From the NCBI RefSeq assembly GCF_001673315.1, contig NZ_LZLQ01000058.1:33169-97168 (forward strand): a stretch of DNA of 64,000 bases, read 5' to 3'. Positions 39,040-48,434 of the stretch are shown here, in pieces; within the stretch, counting starts at the first letter, position 1, and the number at the start of each line of letters is the position of its first letter. Position numbers and translations under genes: made by a program. The notes beneath the pieces are model-generated. The model searched no databases and had not been told where the DNA came from. It worked only from the letters and a program-made list of their open reading frames with translations. This DNA comes from Mycobacterium asiaticum. GTDB taxonomy: Bacteria; Actinomycetota; Actinomycetes; Mycobacteriales; Mycobacteriaceae.

Positions 39040-39307
39040 CGTTCGCGCCTTATCACCGCGTCAACAATATCCCGAGGCACACAGGCACAAGGTTCACCGA
39101 GTACGTTCACCACGGATGTGCTGTACCCCTTATTTCCTGAGGGACACGTTCCTTTGCTCCGGCGAATCCTGTCGCGGACGTTGGTCGCGCGATTCAGTGG
39201 ACTCGCAGCGCGCGCACAGGAGTGGCGGTTGGCTTCATCCGCCAAGCACTCTGTCAAACAATGACCTGATGCTTGTCACTCTTCGACGGATCTCGACAGG
39301 AAAGCCT

Positions 39308-40687
39308 TCACCTCGCCATGTTCGCGAACCGTGACAAGTGCAGCTGGTGCGCGACAGTCACTGTCTTGGTCGGGCCGTTACGGTGTTTGGCCAGAATGAA
39401 ATCCGCTTCTCCCCCACGTGGATCGTCACGCTCGAACGCGTCGGGACGATTCAACAGGATGACCATATCCGCATCCTGTTCTAGCGAACCCGATTCGCGA
39501 AGGTCGGACAACATTGGCTTCTTGTCGGTGCGTTGCTCCGGGCCACGGTTCAGCTGGCTGATCGCAACCACCGGAACCTCGAGCTCTTTGGCCAAAAGCT
39601 TGAGATGCCTTGAGAATTCGGATACTTCGATCTGTCGCGACTCGACCTTCTTACCTGACGTCATCAGCTGCAGATAGTCGACAACAACAAGCTTCAGGTT
39701 CGCCTTCTGCCGAAGCCGCCGCGCCTTGGCGCGGATCTCCATCATGGTCAGGTTTGGCGAATCGTCGATAAACAGCGGCGCCTCACTGATTTCGCTCATC
39801 CGCCGCGCCAGCCGCGTCCAGTCATCGTCGTTCATTCGGCCCGACCGCATGTCGGCGAGCTTGATCTTGGCCTCCGCCGACAAGAGTCGCATGACGATTT
39901 CGGTCTTGCTCATTTCGAGGGAGAAGATGACGCTGGCCATGCGGTGCTTGATTGAGCACGACCGCATGAAATCCAAACCCAACGTTGATTTCCCCACACC
40001 CGGCCGCGCCGCGACGATGATCATCTGCCCCGGGTGCAGCCCGTTGGTCACCTCGTCCAACTCGGTGAAGCCGGTCGGCACGCCGCGCGACATACCGCCG
40101 TTGGAGGCGATCGCATCGATCTCGTCCATCGTCGGCTGCAGCAGGTCTTCAAGGGGCACGAAGTCTTCCGAGGTCCGCCGGTCGGCCACCTCGTAGATCT
40201 CGGCCTGCGCGCGGTCGACAATCTCGGCCACGTCGGCGCCGTCGGCGCCGGCATAGCCGTACTGCACCACCCGCGTACCCGCCTCGACCAAGCGGCGCAG
40301 CAATGCTTTCTCGGAGACGATGCCGGCGTAGTAACCCGCGTTGGCGGCGGTCGGCACCGTTGAGATGAGGGTGTGCAGATACGGCGCCCCGCCGATTCGC
40401 CGCAACAGCCCTCGCCGGTCCAGTTCAGCGGCCACCGTCACGGCATCGGCCGGTTCCCCCCGCCCATAAAGATCGAGGATGGCGTCGTAGACGTTCTGAT
40501 GTGCCGGGCGGTAGAAGTCGCCTGGCCGCAGCCGTTCCAGAACGTCTGCGATGGCATCCTTGCTCAGCAACATCCCGCCCAGCACCGACTGCTCCGCGGC
40601 GAGATCCTGGGGCGGCTGCCGCCCGTAGTCCTCACTCGGCGGCGCGGAATCCATCCCCGGGTGCGGCAGATCGTCGACGACTGCCAT
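39308..40687 (-). CDS. dnaB: Replicative DNA helicase DnaB, intein-free
   Basis: DnaB is the hexameric helicase that unwinds DNA at the replication fork. The 459-residue protein has the N-terminal DnaB domain (AAEQSVLGGMLLSKDAIADV), a linker, and the RecA-like domain with Walker A ARPGVGKSTLGLDF, Walker B LVVVDYLQLM, and ISQLNRGPEQRTDKKPMLSDLRESGSLEQDADMV. Both the P-loop and the DLRESGSLEQDAD region, used by inteins in other mycobacteria, are uninterrupted. The ATG at 40687 has AGAGGAGGTGA upstream. It follows rplI on the same strand as in M. tuberculosis, without the intervening Rv0057. Confidence 0.97.
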   Translation of the reverse strand: MAVVDDLPHPGMDSAPPSEDYGRQPPQDLAAEQSVLGGMLLSKDAIADVLERLRPGDFYRPAHQNVYDAILDLYGRGEPADAVTVAAELDRRGLLRRIGGAPYLHTLISTVPTAANAGYYAGIVSEKALLRRLVEAGTRVVQYGYAGADGADVAEIVDRAQAEIYEVADRRTSEDFVPLEDLLQPTMDEIDAIASNGGMSRGVPTGFTELDEVTNGLHPGQMIIVAARPGVGKSTLGLDFMRSCSIKHRMASVIFSLEMSKTEIVMRLLSAEAKIKLADMRSGRMNDDDWTRLARRMSEISEAPLFIDDSPNLTMMEIRAKARRLRQKANLKLVVVDYLQLMTSGKKVESRQIEVSEFSRHLKLLAKELEVPVVAISQLNRGPEQRTDKKPMLSDLRESGSLEQDADMVILLNRPDAFERDDPRGGEADFILAKHRNGPTKTVTVAHQLHLSRFANMAR

Positions 40688-40908
40688 CCGCCCTCACCTC
40701 CTCTGACTTAGGCACCGAACATACATTCGAAGACTGCGATTCGGAGCGTAAATCAAAGCACTGACACCCTCCCCCGTCCCACCACATGGCCCCACTCGGC
40801 CTAGGCGCCGAGACGAACGTAAGCGTTGCTGGCGCGTACTCCAAGGGCCGCTGTTCATGAAGCTGTGCATGGCGTGTGCATACCCGGGCACACCTGTGTT
40901 GAGGGGGG

Positions 40909-40993
40909 TGTGGAGAACCTGTGGATCACGGCCGGGCCTCACGACATCACTGCTGTTGACCGCCATATAACGCCAGGGAATTCGTGTGGACAA
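40909..40993. promoter_or_regulatory. Cluster of DnaA-box-like 9-mers upstream of dnaB
   Basis: TGTGGACAA at 40985-40993 is a perfect complement of the mycobacterial DnaA box TTGTCCACA. TGTGGAGAA (40909-40917) and TGTGGATCA (40920-40928) are one-mismatch relatives on the same strand. The spacing between the two left sites is 2 bp. They could let DnaA regulate dnaB. Confidence 0.45.
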
Positions 40994-41128
40994 GAATTGC
41001 TGCGGCGTGTCGTCGCAGGTTATGGCGTCGGGCGTGTTGGTTTTCAGCCAGATTGTCTTCGCGTAAATGACAGGTTAAGCCGCCGGCCGATCGTGAAGCC
41101 GGATTTGTTCGCCAGCGCGACGCAGCCG

Positions 41129-41165
41129 AAAAAACCCGGTGCGGCCAATTCGCGGCCACACCGGG
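41129..41165 (-). terminator. Rho-independent terminator of the rpsF-ssb-rpsR-rplI operon
   Basis: On the minus strand a GC-rich stem (CCCGGTG paired with CACCGGG, extended by GGCC pairs after one mismatch) is followed by six T residues. It begins 20 bp after the rplI stop codon, the expected place. Confidence 0.85.
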
Positions 41166-41184
41166 TGATGACGGAGATGACGAG

Positions 41185-41643
41185 TTAGCTCTGGCCGACG
41201 ACCTCGAGAGCAACCTCGACGTCGACTTCTGGGTGTAGGTGCACGACGACCGGATGGGTGCCGACCGCCTTGATGTGTGCCTTGGGCAGGCGGACGATCC
41301 GCTTGTCCAGGCTCGGACCACCCGCCTTCTTGATAGCGGCGACCACGTCGCCGGCGGTCACCGAACCAAACAGCTTGCCGCTGTCGGACGCGGTCTTCAC
41401 CGGCAGTGCGACCGAGCCCAGCGCCTGGATCGCGGTCTTGAGCTCGCTAGCGTGCTCGCGGTCGCGGACTGTCTTGGTTTCCCGAGCACGGCGAATGTCG
41501 TCGGCCTGCTTCTGGGCACCGCGGGAAGCGACGATCGCCAGCCCACGGGGCAGCAGGAAGTTCCGCCCGTATCCGTCCTTGACCTCGACCGTTTCGCCAA
41601 CGGAACCGAGGTGGTCGACGTCGGCGGTCAGAATCAGCTTCAT
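41185..41643 (-). CDS. rplI: 50S ribosomal protein L9
   Basis: L9 binds 23S rRNA near the L1 stalk base and extends from the ribosome. The 152-residue protein has the N-terminal RNA-binding domain [37 protein letters not shown], the long connecting helix, and the C-terminal domain with [17 protein letters not shown]. It is the last gene of the rpsF-ssb-rpsR-rplI operon, 31 bp after rpsR, and is followed by an intrinsic terminator. Confidence 0.97.
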   Translation of the reverse strand: MKLILTADVDHLGSVGETVEVKDGYGRNFLLPRGLAIVASRGAQKQADDIRRARETKTVRDREHASELKTAIQALGSVALPVKTASDSGKLFGSVTAGDVVAAIKKAGGPSLDKRIVRLPKAHIKAVGTHPVVVHLHPEVDVEVALEVVGQS

Positions 41644-41674
41644 CGTGTATGTACTTTCGTTGCGCGCCGCGGGG

Positions 41675-41929
41675 TTACCGCGTCGAGGACGTGAAGGGCA
41701 GCAGTGCGACCTCGCGGGCGTTCTTCACCGCGACCGCGATGTCCCGCTGGTGCTGCACGCAGTTGCCGGTAACCCGCCGGGCCCGGATCTTGCCGCGCTC
41801 ACTGATGTAGGTGCGCAGCAGCGTGGTGTCCTTGTAGTCGATCTGCTGGCCCTTCTTGGAGCAGAACACGCATTTGCGCGCCTTGATGGGCTTCTCGGGA
41901 GCCGGGCGCCGCTTGGTGGACTTGGCCAT
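41675..41929 (-). CDS. rpsR: 30S ribosomal protein S18 (zinc-binding, C+ form)
   Basis: The 84-residue protein binds the 30S platform with S6. It matches M. tuberculosis RpsR1 along its length ([67 protein letters not shown]). The CVFC pair plus the later Cys and His mark the zinc-containing form, which mycobacteria replace by a Cys-free paralogue under zinc limitation. It lies between ssb and rplI. Confidence 0.97.
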   Translation of the reverse strand: MAKSTKRRPAPEKPIKARKCVFCSKKGQQIDYKDTTLLRTYISERGKIRARRVTGNCVQHQRDIAVAVKNAREVALLPFTSSTR

Positions 41930-41970
41930 GTGTGTTGTTCTTCCGTTCTCGTTCTCTGAAGTTTTCTAAA

Positions 41971-42480
41971 TCAGAAGGGGGGTTCGTCGTCGCCGCCGCC
42001 GAACGAACCCGATGCCGGGGCACTGCCCCACGGGTCGTCGCCCGATCCGCCGGACTGGGCCGGCGCCGACTGCCGGGATCCGCCGCCACCGCCACCGCTG
42101 AAACCGCCGCCGCTGCGGCTGGCCTTGTTGACTTTGGCGGTGGCATACCGCAGCGAAGGTCCGATCTCGTCGACCTCGACTTCCACCACGGTGCGCTTTT
42201 CGCCCTCACGGGTCTCGAAGGACCGCTGCTTGAGTCGCCCGGTGACAACCACCCGCGCACCCCGGGTCAGGCTTTCGGCCACGTTCTCAGCCGCTTCCCG
42301 CCAGATGTTGCAGCGCAGGAACAGCGCTTCGCCGTCCTTCCACTCACCGCTCTGCCGGTCGTAAATACGAGGCGTGGACGCGACGGTGAAATTCGCCACG
42401 GCGGCACCCGAGGGGGTGAACCGCAGCTCGGGGTCAGCGGTCAGGTTTCCGACGACGGTAATTGTCGTGTCACCAGCCAC
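41971..42480 (-). CDS. ssb: Single-stranded DNA-binding protein
   Basis: SSB protects single strands in replication and repair and recruits partners through its tail. The 169-residue protein has the OB fold ([69 protein letters not shown]), a Gly/Ser-rich linker, and the conserved acidic tip DDEPPF. It starts with GTG at 42480, with AAGGAGG 6 bp before. It lies between rpsF and rpsR. Confidence 0.97.
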   Translation of the reverse strand: MAGDTTITVVGNLTADPELRFTPSGAAVANFTVASTPRIYDRQSGEWKDGEALFLRCNIWREAAENVAESLTRGARVVVTGRLKQRSFETREGEKRTVVEVEVDEIGPSLRYATAKVNKASRSGGGFSGGGGGGSRQSAPAQSGGSGDDPWGSAPASGSFGGGDDEPPF

Positions 42481-42570
42481 AATAATCCTCCTTGTTCCGC
42501 CTGATCCTTACCTAATCCTGGCCTGATGGCTAGTTACGACGAGCCTAAGCAACGGCCCCGACAGGGGCGG

Positions 42571-42861
42571 CTAGTGCTTGTCGGTGCGCATCACCTTGGT
42601 TCGCAGCACCGACTCGTTCAGGCTCAGTTGGCGGTCCAGCTCGGACACCGTCGCGGGCTCGGCCTTGAGGTCGACGACAACGTAGATGCCTTCGGCGTGC
42701 TTGGCGATCTCGTACGCCAGCCGCCGCCGGCCCCAGATGTCGACCTTCTCGACCGTTCCACCGTCTTTGCGGACGACGTTCAGGAACGTCTCCAAGGACG
42801 GGGCGACGGTGCGTTCGTCGAGCGTGGGGTCGAGAATGACCATGATTTCATATGGACGCAT
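42571..42861 (-). CDS. rpsF: 30S ribosomal protein S6
   Basis: The 96-residue S6 pairs with S18 on the 30S platform. It shows [69 protein letters not shown]. The ATG at 42861, with AGGAGGTGAT about 9 bp upstream, gives the M. tuberculosis length; the 12-residue N-terminal extension in the open frame is not conserved. It is the first gene of the ribosomal operon. Confidence 0.97.
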   Translation of the reverse strand: MRPYEIMVILDPTLDERTVAPSLETFLNVVRKDGGTVEKVDIWGRRRLAYEIAKHAEGIYVVVDLKAEPATVSELDRQLSLNESVLRTKVMRTDKH

Positions 42862-42972
42862 AGGGACCTCATCACCTCCTGTGGTCTTGGCGGCCACGGA
42901 CGGTCCGTGGCAGGAGGGTCGCCTGCGTCGGCAACCGCATCAGGGTACCGGACTCCGGACCGACCTGGGAAA

Positions 42973-43611
42973 TCACTTCCGCGACGTCCGGAACTCCGCG
43001 GCTCGCGTCCGCGTCGCGTCGTCTGCCTTGGCGACGGAACCGGAGTCGAACGGCGGCTGGGGGTCGTATTCGATGAGTAGCTGGATTGCTTGCGCGGCGA
43101 CGCGGTCGGCCAGCAGTTCCACCAACCGCAATGCCATGTCGATACCGCTGGACACCCCTGCTGAGGTGATGATGCGCTGCGGCAGGTGCTCGACGACCCG
43201 CTCCGGCACGTACCGCGCGCCCAAATTGTTCAACTGGTCGACAGCGGACCAATGGGTGGTCGCGGTAAGCCCGTCGAGCAGACCTGCACCGGCCAGCAGC
43301 AGCGCGCCGGTGCATACCGAGGTGGTGAAGGTGGTGTGTGGATGGACCGCTTGCAACCAACCGCTGATCTTTTCGTCGCCGATGAGCGCCCGGGTTCCGA
43401 TGCCCCCAGGGACCACCACGACATCGGGCGAGTCCACTTCGTCGAAGGTGGCATCGCAGCTCACACCAAGCATGCCGTTCTCGGTGCGCACCTCACCACG
43501 CTGCCGACCCACGAACACCACCTGTGCGCCAGGTAGGCGCTGCAAAACGTCGTAGGGCCCCACCGCATCCAGGGCGGTGAACCGGGGAAACAACGGAATC
43601 GCGATCTGCAT
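42973..43611 (-). CDS. DJ-1/PfpI-family protein (Rv0052 position)
   Basis: The 212-residue protein is a class I glutamine amidotransferase-like fold of the AraC-associated DJ-1 type: IAIPLFPRFTALDAVGPYDVLQRLPGAQVVFVG, SPDVVVVPGGIGTRAL, and the nucleophile elbow TTSVCTGALLLAGAGLLDGLTATTHW with the Cys in SVCTG. The C-terminal half continues ITSAGVSSGIDMALRLVELLADRVAA, as in isonitrile hydratase-like members. Function is unknown. Its ATG overlaps the preceding stop by one base (TGATG), so it is translated with the GT87-type gene. Confidence 0.85.
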   Translation of the reverse strand: MQIAIPLFPRFTALDAVGPYDVLQRLPGAQVVFVGRQRGEVRTENGMLGVSCDATFDEVDSPDVVVVPGGIGTRALIGDEKISGWLQAVHPHTTFTTSVCTGALLLAGAGLLDGLTATTHWSAVDQLNNLGARYVPERVVEHLPQRIITSAGVSSGIDMALRLVELLADRVAAQAIQLLIEYDPQPPFDSGSVAKADDATRTRAAEFRTSRK

Positions 43612-45257
43612 CAAGGCTTCTCGCCGACCAGTTCAGCTTCGGGGCACGGGGCCGGCGCCGGCGCACGCCTTGCGGCCTTGGGCCGCAATCGGTTCGGCAG
43701 CCAGCCTGGTGGCGTGTCCGGTGCCAGGTCGTAGGTCCCACCCGCGGGGTCGTCGACCCTACCCTGCCACCGCACCAGGTCCTCATCCGGCCGATAGATC
43801 TGACGAATCACCAAGGCGCACAACGCTAACACCGCGATATCGCGCAGTAACACCGTCGCGGTGAACCATTGTTCAGGCAGCGAACGGTTCGGGTTGCCGT
43901 ACAGGTAGTACATGCGTGGCACCCACACCAGTGCGTCGATCGTCATCCAGGTCAGCAGTACGCGGCGATGCGGCACAGCCAGCACCGCCAGCGGCACCAG
44001 CCACAGCGAGAACTGGGGGCTCCACACTTTGTTGGTCAACAGGAAAGCAGCCACCACCAAAAAGGCCAGCTGCGCCAGACGGGGCCGCTGTGGCGCGGTG
44101 AGCGCGATGTAAGCGATTGCCGCGCAACACAATACGAATAACACCGTGACAATCGTGTTGAGCACCGTCGGGGGCTCCCAGAACCCCAGCGAGGGGTCGA
44201 ACCCGCGCCACCCGGTGAACGACTTGACGACGTTGAACAGCGAATCCATGTCGTCGCCGCGACGGGTGTTGAGCCGGAAGAATTCTGACCAGCCGCGCGG
44301 GTAGAGGACCATCACCGGCAGATTGACCACCAGCCAGGTGACGGCGGCGGCCAGCGCGGTGCGTGCCACGCCCCGTAACCGTCCGGATCGCACACCCAAC
44401 ACCAGCAACGGCCCGAGAAACAAGAGCGGATACAGCTTCGCCGCCGCGCCCAGCCCAATCAACGCCCCGGCAAGGACGGGTCTGCGCCGCGCCCAGGCAA
44501 GGAGGCCTCCCATCGCGAAAGCCGTTGCCAGCGCATCGAAGTTGGTGAAGATCTGGAAGATCACCAACGGGGAGGCGGCCACCAGCGCCGCGTCCCATGG
44601 TCGACGGCCCGCCAACCCCGCGGTCGCCCACACGGTGGCCAGCCACGCCAGCGCCAACCCAAGTGCGGCGAAATTGAAGAACATCACCACCTCGGCCACC
44701 ACCGGTAGCGGCGCAACCTTGCTCACGGTGGTGTAAGTCTTGGCGACCGCCATCGACAGGTATTGGTAAACCCCCGTCAGCACGGGATATTCCATGTATC
44801 GCACCGCGAGTTGGCCGTCGTAACGGACTTGCGGCCGACCACCACTGTCGGTCTCGACCCAACTGGATTTGTACGGAAACTTGCCTTGACTCAACAACTC
44901 CGCGCCGTAGAGCGGCACGGTGTCGGAGTAACACAGCTCGTAATACGCCCGTTGGTTGTCCCAATTGGCCACCCGCTGATCACCCGTGCCGGTTCCCGTG
45001 CTCTGCAGGCAAGCCGCCTTCGTCGACCAACCCAACGCCAGGAACACCAACGCGATCAGAAACATCACCCGCAACGGGGTGATGAACCGGGACCGACCGA
45101 TCAGCGCATGCCGCCCCACTGGTCCGCCGATGACCGTGGCCAGTGCCGCGCCGAGCGCATCGGTGCGGCTCGGGCAGTCGCGGCTGTCCGCACTGCGGCG
45201 ATCGGCGGCGATCGGCAGCGGCGAGATGGTGGCGCGTTCGGGTGGTGCCTGCGTCAC
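43611..45257 (-). CDS. GT87/DUF2029-type membrane glycosyltransferase (Rv0051-like)
   Basis: The 548-residue polytopic protein has about ten or more transmembrane segments and the pattern of polyprenyl-phosphate-mannose-dependent GT-C enzymes (DUF2029). An early extracytoplasmic loop carries the acidic sequence DTVPLYGAELLSQGKFPYKSSWVE, and EYPVLTGVYQYLSM, GLGAAAKLYPLLFLGPLLVLG and LLTNKVWSPQFSLWLVPLAVL are typical family segments. Donor and acceptor are not known; it corresponds in order to Rv0051. It overlaps ponA1 by 4 bp and the DJ-1 gene by one, forming a coupled set with cell-wall synthesis. Confidence 0.85.
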   Translation of the reverse strand: MTQAPPERATISPLPIAADRRSADSRDCPSRTDALGAALATVIGGPVGRHALIGRSRFITPLRVMFLIALVFLALGWSTKAACLQSTGTGTGDQRVANWDNQRAYYELCYSDTVPLYGAELLSQGKFPYKSSWVETDSGGRPQVRYDGQLAVRYMEYPVLTGVYQYLSMAVAKTYTTVSKVAPLPVVAEVVMFFNFAALGLALAWLATVWATAGLAGRRPWDAALVAASPLVIFQIFTNFDALATAFAMGGLLAWARRRPVLAGALIGLGAAAKLYPLLFLGPLLVLGVRSGRLRGVARTALAAAVTWLVVNLPVMVLYPRGWSEFFRLNTRRGDDMDSLFNVVKSFTGWRGFDPSLGFWEPPTVLNTIVTVLFVLCCAAIAYIALTAPQRPRLAQLAFLVVAAFLLTNKVWSPQFSLWLVPLAVLAVPHRRVLLTWMTIDALVWVPRMYYLYGNPNRSLPEQWFTATVLLRDIAVLALCALVIRQIYRPDEDLVRWQGRVDDPAGGTYDLAPDTPPGWLPNRLRPKAARRAPAPAPCPEAELVGEKP

Positions 45258-47872
45258 GGGGGCGGTTGGGGAATGTCAGCCGGCGGCGGCAGTACCGGGC
45301 CCGGCTGGACGGGCAACCCCGGCGATCCTGGCACCCCCGGCGATCCGGGCACCCCCGGCGATCCGGGCACCCCCGGTGATCCGGGCGGTTCGGGCGGTCC
45401 CACCGTGACCGTTTGGGGCGGCCCCACCGGGATGGTGATCCCGGGGGCCACCTCTACGGTCGGCTGGATCACGGTCTGCGAAGGGCGCGGCGGTGGCGGG
45501 GGCGGTGCTGCGGGCACGCCCGCATAACCGCCGATCTCTGTCGGCTTGGGGAAGGTCTCGTTCTGCGTGCCCTTCAGGGCACCATCCATCGTGGACTTCC
45601 AGACGTCCGATGGCAGGCCCGAGCCGTACACGGCGCCGCCCGACGCTGTCACCAAGGGTTGGTCGCCCTTGACCGTGCCAACCCACACGGCGGTCGAGAG
45701 TGACGGGGTATACCCGACCATCCACGCGTCCTTGTTCGAGTTGGTGTCACCCAGTTGGGTGGTACCGGTCTTCGCCGCCGACGCCCGCCCCCCGGCCAAG
45801 CTGTGGCCGCGCGAGTATCCGGCGATCGGCTGCATCGCGGCGGTCACGTTGTCGGCCACTGCCTTGGGGATGCGTTGCTCACCGCTGTTGTCAGCGGTGG
45901 CGGCATCGAAGAGCACCTGCCCTTCGGAGTTGACCACCTTCTGCACGAAGTGCGGACGGTGATAGAGACCGGACGCAGCCAGCGTGGCGTAGGCGGTGGC
46001 CATGTCGAGCACCCGACTCTGGTACTGCCCCAGGACGATTCCGTTGTTGGGGGGTCCGCCCTTGCCGTCCTCGGACAGAGTGTGAGCGACACCTGGGAAG
46101 CTCTCGGCAATTCCAGCCTGGTGCGCGGCATCCGCTACCGCCTGCGGGCCGCCCTTGAGCTTGAGCATCAACCGGTAGTACGAGGTGTTCAACGACATCT
46201 TCAGCGCCTCGGCCAGGTTGCACGTCCCGCAACTCTCGCCCTCGACATTGGTGATCTTGATGCCGTCGACGGTCAGCGGGGAACTGTCCACCTGATAGCC
46301 CAGACCTATGCCCTGCTCGAGGGCAGCGACCAGGGCGAAGACCTTGAACGACGAACCGGTCTGCAACCCCGCCTGGGCGAAATCGAAACCCTGGGCGTTG
46401 GCCCCGCCGTAATAGGCCTTCACCGCTCCGGTGCGCGGGTCGATCGAGACCACCGCGGACCGCATCTCGGGGTCCTGGTCGTCCAGGTACTTCGACACCG
46501 CCCGCTCCGCGGCCTGCTGGGCCTGCGGATCGATCGTGGTGGTGACCTGCAATCCCTGGGTGTTCAATGTCTGCTCGTCGATGTTGAACAGATCCAAAAG
46601 CTCTTTGGTGACCTGTCGCTCGATCAGTCCATTGGGTCCCGTGGTCTGGTAGGCCGCGCGCGCCTGATCCGGTGAGACCGTCCTCGGGAAGACCTGTGCG
46701 GCGCGGTCGCCGGTAGCGAGCGCCTTGGTTTCCACCATGCCGTCCAGGACCCAGTTCCACCGGGCGAGAGCACCTTCGGGGTCGACGGCGGGGTCCAGGG
46801 TGGAGGGCCGGCGGATCAGCGCGGCCAGCAGCGCACCTTCGGAGACGGTGAGTTGCTCGACGGGTTTGTCGAAGTAGGCCTTGGACGCAGCCGAGATTCC
46901 GTAGGCGCCGCGGCCGAAATAGATGATGTTCAGGTAAGCCTGCAGCACATCGTCTTTCGACCACTCCCCCGCCATCTTGGTGGCGATGACGAATTCCTTG
47001 GCCTTGCGCATCAGGCCGCTCCACCCGTGCTGCGCGGAGCCGACCAACGCGTTCTTGACATATTGCTGGGTGATCGTCGACCCGCCCTGCAAATCCCCCC
47101 CGAACAGGTTGTTCTTCGCTGCACGGGCAAACCCGCTGAAAGAGAAACCAGGGTTGCTGTAGAAGCCGCGGTCCTCGGCGGCGATCACCGCCTGCCGCAC
47201 GTGCACCGGCACCTGATTGAGGTTGACATCGACCCGGTTGCCCTCGGGCGGCACAATTTTGGCGATCTCAGTGCCATCACTGGCCAGGATTGTGGAGACC
47301 TGGTTGGTGCGGATGTCACCGGGCCGTGGCACGTCGACGATGAAGTAGGCCATCGTGAACGTGACGATCGGCAACAGAATCAGCACGGCCGCACTCAAGT
47401 ACGCCGAGCGTCGGACCCATCGCCAGTTGATCTGCTCGGACCAAGTCGGCTTCCGGCGCGGCCTTCGGCCACCCGAAGGTCCGGTGGGGCCCGGTGGGGG
47501 GGGCGGGCCCCCCGGGGGCCGTCGTGCGCCGCTGAGCCGTTCCCGATCCTGGCCGGGCCGCGGCGACGGAGCGTCCAGTGCCGCCTTCACCTGGTCGAGT
47601 GGGTCGCGTTGCTCGACCGGTGCTGACGCCGCGTTGTCGAGGGCCGCCTTCACCTTGTCTATGGGATCGCCGTGCCGAGTCGACCGGTCGTCGACGACGG
47701 GCGGAAGGATCGTGGTCAACCGGTCGTCGGGGGGCACCGGTCGGCGCGGTGCCGGCGGCGGAACACCCCGATCGCCGGCGGGAGGCTCGGCGGGATGCTT
47801 GGTGCCACCCTCGGTCGCCGACTCGCCCGGTGAGCCGCTGGACGCCTGGTGGTGACGCCCGTCGTTATTCAC
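45254..47872 (-). CDS. ponA1: Bifunctional penicillin-binding protein PonA1
   Basis: PonA1 polymerises and cross-links peptidoglycan at the growing pole. The 872-residue class A PBP has a cytosolic Pro/Arg-rich N terminus of about 145 residues, one membrane segment (AYLSAAVLILLPIVTFTMAYFIVDV), a GT51 transglycosylase with catalytic Glu in IAAEDRGFYSNPG and GGSTITQQYVKN, and a transpeptidase with SSFK (SxxK), SLN (SxN) and KTGTT. The tail is proline-rich with GSPGVP repeats. GTG 47872 (VNNDGRHHQ) matches the M. tuberculosis start MNSDGRHHQ. It overlaps the upstream Rv0049-like gene by 8 bp and the GT87 gene by 4. Confidence 0.96.
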   Translation of the reverse strand: MNNDGRHHQASSGSPGESATEGGTKHPAEPPAGDRGVPPPAPRRPVPPDDRLTTILPPVVDDRSTRHGDPIDKVKAALDNAASAPVEQRDPLDQVKAALDAPSPRPGQDRERLSGARRPPGGPPPPPGPTGPSGGRRPRRKPTWSEQINWRWVRRSAYLSAAVLILLPIVTFTMAYFIVDVPRPGDIRTNQVSTILASDGTEIAKIVPPEGNRVDVNLNQVPVHVRQAVIAAEDRGFYSNPGFSFSGFARAAKNNLFGGDLQGGSTITQQYVKNALVGSAQHGWSGLMRKAKEFVIATKMAGEWSKDDVLQAYLNIIYFGRGAYGISAASKAYFDKPVEQLTVSEGALLAALIRRPSTLDPAVDPEGALARWNWVLDGMVETKALATGDRAAQVFPRTVSPDQARAAYQTTGPNGLIERQVTKELLDLFNIDEQTLNTQGLQVTTTIDPQAQQAAERAVSKYLDDQDPEMRSAVVSIDPRTGAVKAYYGGANAQGFDFAQAGLQTGSSFKVFALVAALEQGIGLGYQVDSSPLTVDGIKITNVEGESCGTCNLAEALKMSLNTSYYRLMLKLKGGPQAVADAAHQAGIAESFPGVAHTLSEDGKGGPPNNGIVLGQYQSRVLDMATAYATLAASGLYHRPHFVQKVVNSEGQVLFDAATADNSGEQRIPKAVADNVTAAMQPIAGYSRGHSLAGGRASAAKTGTTQLGDTNSNKDAWMVGYTPSLSTAVWVGTVKGDQPLVTASGGAVYGSGLPSDVWKSTMDGALKGTQNETFPKPTEIGGYAGVPAAPPPPPPRPSQTVIQPTVEVAPGITIPVGPPQTVTVGPPEPPGSPGVPGSPGVPGSPGVPGSPGLPVQPGPVLPPPADIPQPPP
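45321..45392. repeat. 18-bp tandem repeat encoding GSPGVP units in the PonA1 tail
   Basis: Units begin at 45321, 45339, 45357 and 45375, each close to ggcgatccgggcaccccc on the plus strand. They encode a collagen-like GSPGxP repeat at the extracytoplasmic C terminus of PonA1. Near-identity of units suggests recent expansion or length variation between strains. Confidence 0.85.
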
Positions 47873-48299
47873 TGGCTGTGCGGGCGCCGTTGCGCGCCGT
47901 CCGCGGGCCACCCGTCCCCTTCGGCGGGTGTGCGGGGACTGCCGCACCCAGGACGTACGACTTGACCAGGTGATTCCAGCTGCAGGTGCGACACACCTCT
48001 ACGACGTGAACAGCAAACTCTGAGAAGCGGGTGGCCAGCAGCACCAACTCTTCTGCGGTGCGCGCCGACCCCGATACCGCGCCCAGGTGCTCACCGAACA
48101 CCCAGGAAACCAACGTCAGTTGCTCCTTGCGGCAGATCGGGCACATCACTTTGCTCGGTTTCCCGTGAAACTTCGCCGCGCGCAACAGGTAGGGATTCGC
48201 GTCGCACACCTCCGACACCCCGGTGCGGCCCGAGTACACCTCAGCCAGCAGCGAGCGCCGTCGAAGCGCGTAGTCCACCACCTGTCGCTGCAGTCGCAC
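47865..48299 (-). CDS. DUF5318 protein (Rv0049-like)
   Basis: The 144-residue protein is almost the same as recalled M. tuberculosis Rv0049: QRQVVDYALRRRSLLAEVYSGRTGVSEVCDANPYLLRAAKFHGKPSKVMCPICRKEQLTLVSWVFGEHLGAVSGSARTAEELVLLATRFSEFAVHVVEVCRTCSWNHLVKSYVLG. Two Cys pairs (CPIC and CRTC) suggest a zinc-ribbon. Function is unknown. The GTG at 48299 was chosen; the open frame runs on upstream to 49391 but only as a shadow of the opposite-strand gene. It precedes ponA1 with an 8-bp overlap. Confidence 0.9.
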   Translation of the reverse strand: MRLQRQVVDYALRRRSLLAEVYSGRTGVSEVCDANPYLLRAAKFHGKPSKVMCPICRKEQLTLVSWVFGEHLGAVSGSARTAEELVLLATRFSEFAVHVVEVCRTCSWNHLVKSYVLGAAVPAHPPKGTGGPRTARNGARTASE

Positions 48300-48434
48300 G
48301 GTGACCAGAGTACGTCGCCTTCCCCAGCACCGATACGCAGCCGCGGGTGTTGTCGCACGGGCCGGAGGCGGGTGAATCGGTATTGAGTGCTCACACGCTG
48401 CGCCGCTGCGCGCCAGGACTTCTACGATCATCCC

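Larger units (their letters stand above)
40688..41184. other. Intergenic region between rplI and dnaB
   Basis: These 497 bp hold the rplI terminator at the right end, a set of DnaA-box-like 9-mers in the middle and the dnaB ribosome binding site at the left end. No open frame here shows codon use or similarity that supports a gene; the Rv0057 equivalent is absent. Confidence 0.7.

Noticed and set aside
39308..40687. Intein in dnaB
   Set aside because: The P-loop and the DLRESGSLEQDAD site are continuous and the protein is 459 residues.
40694..41321. Minus-strand open frames in the rplI-dnaB gap that could be an Rv0057 equivalent
   Set aside because: Their translations show no similarity to anything I know, and one overlaps the rplI terminator.
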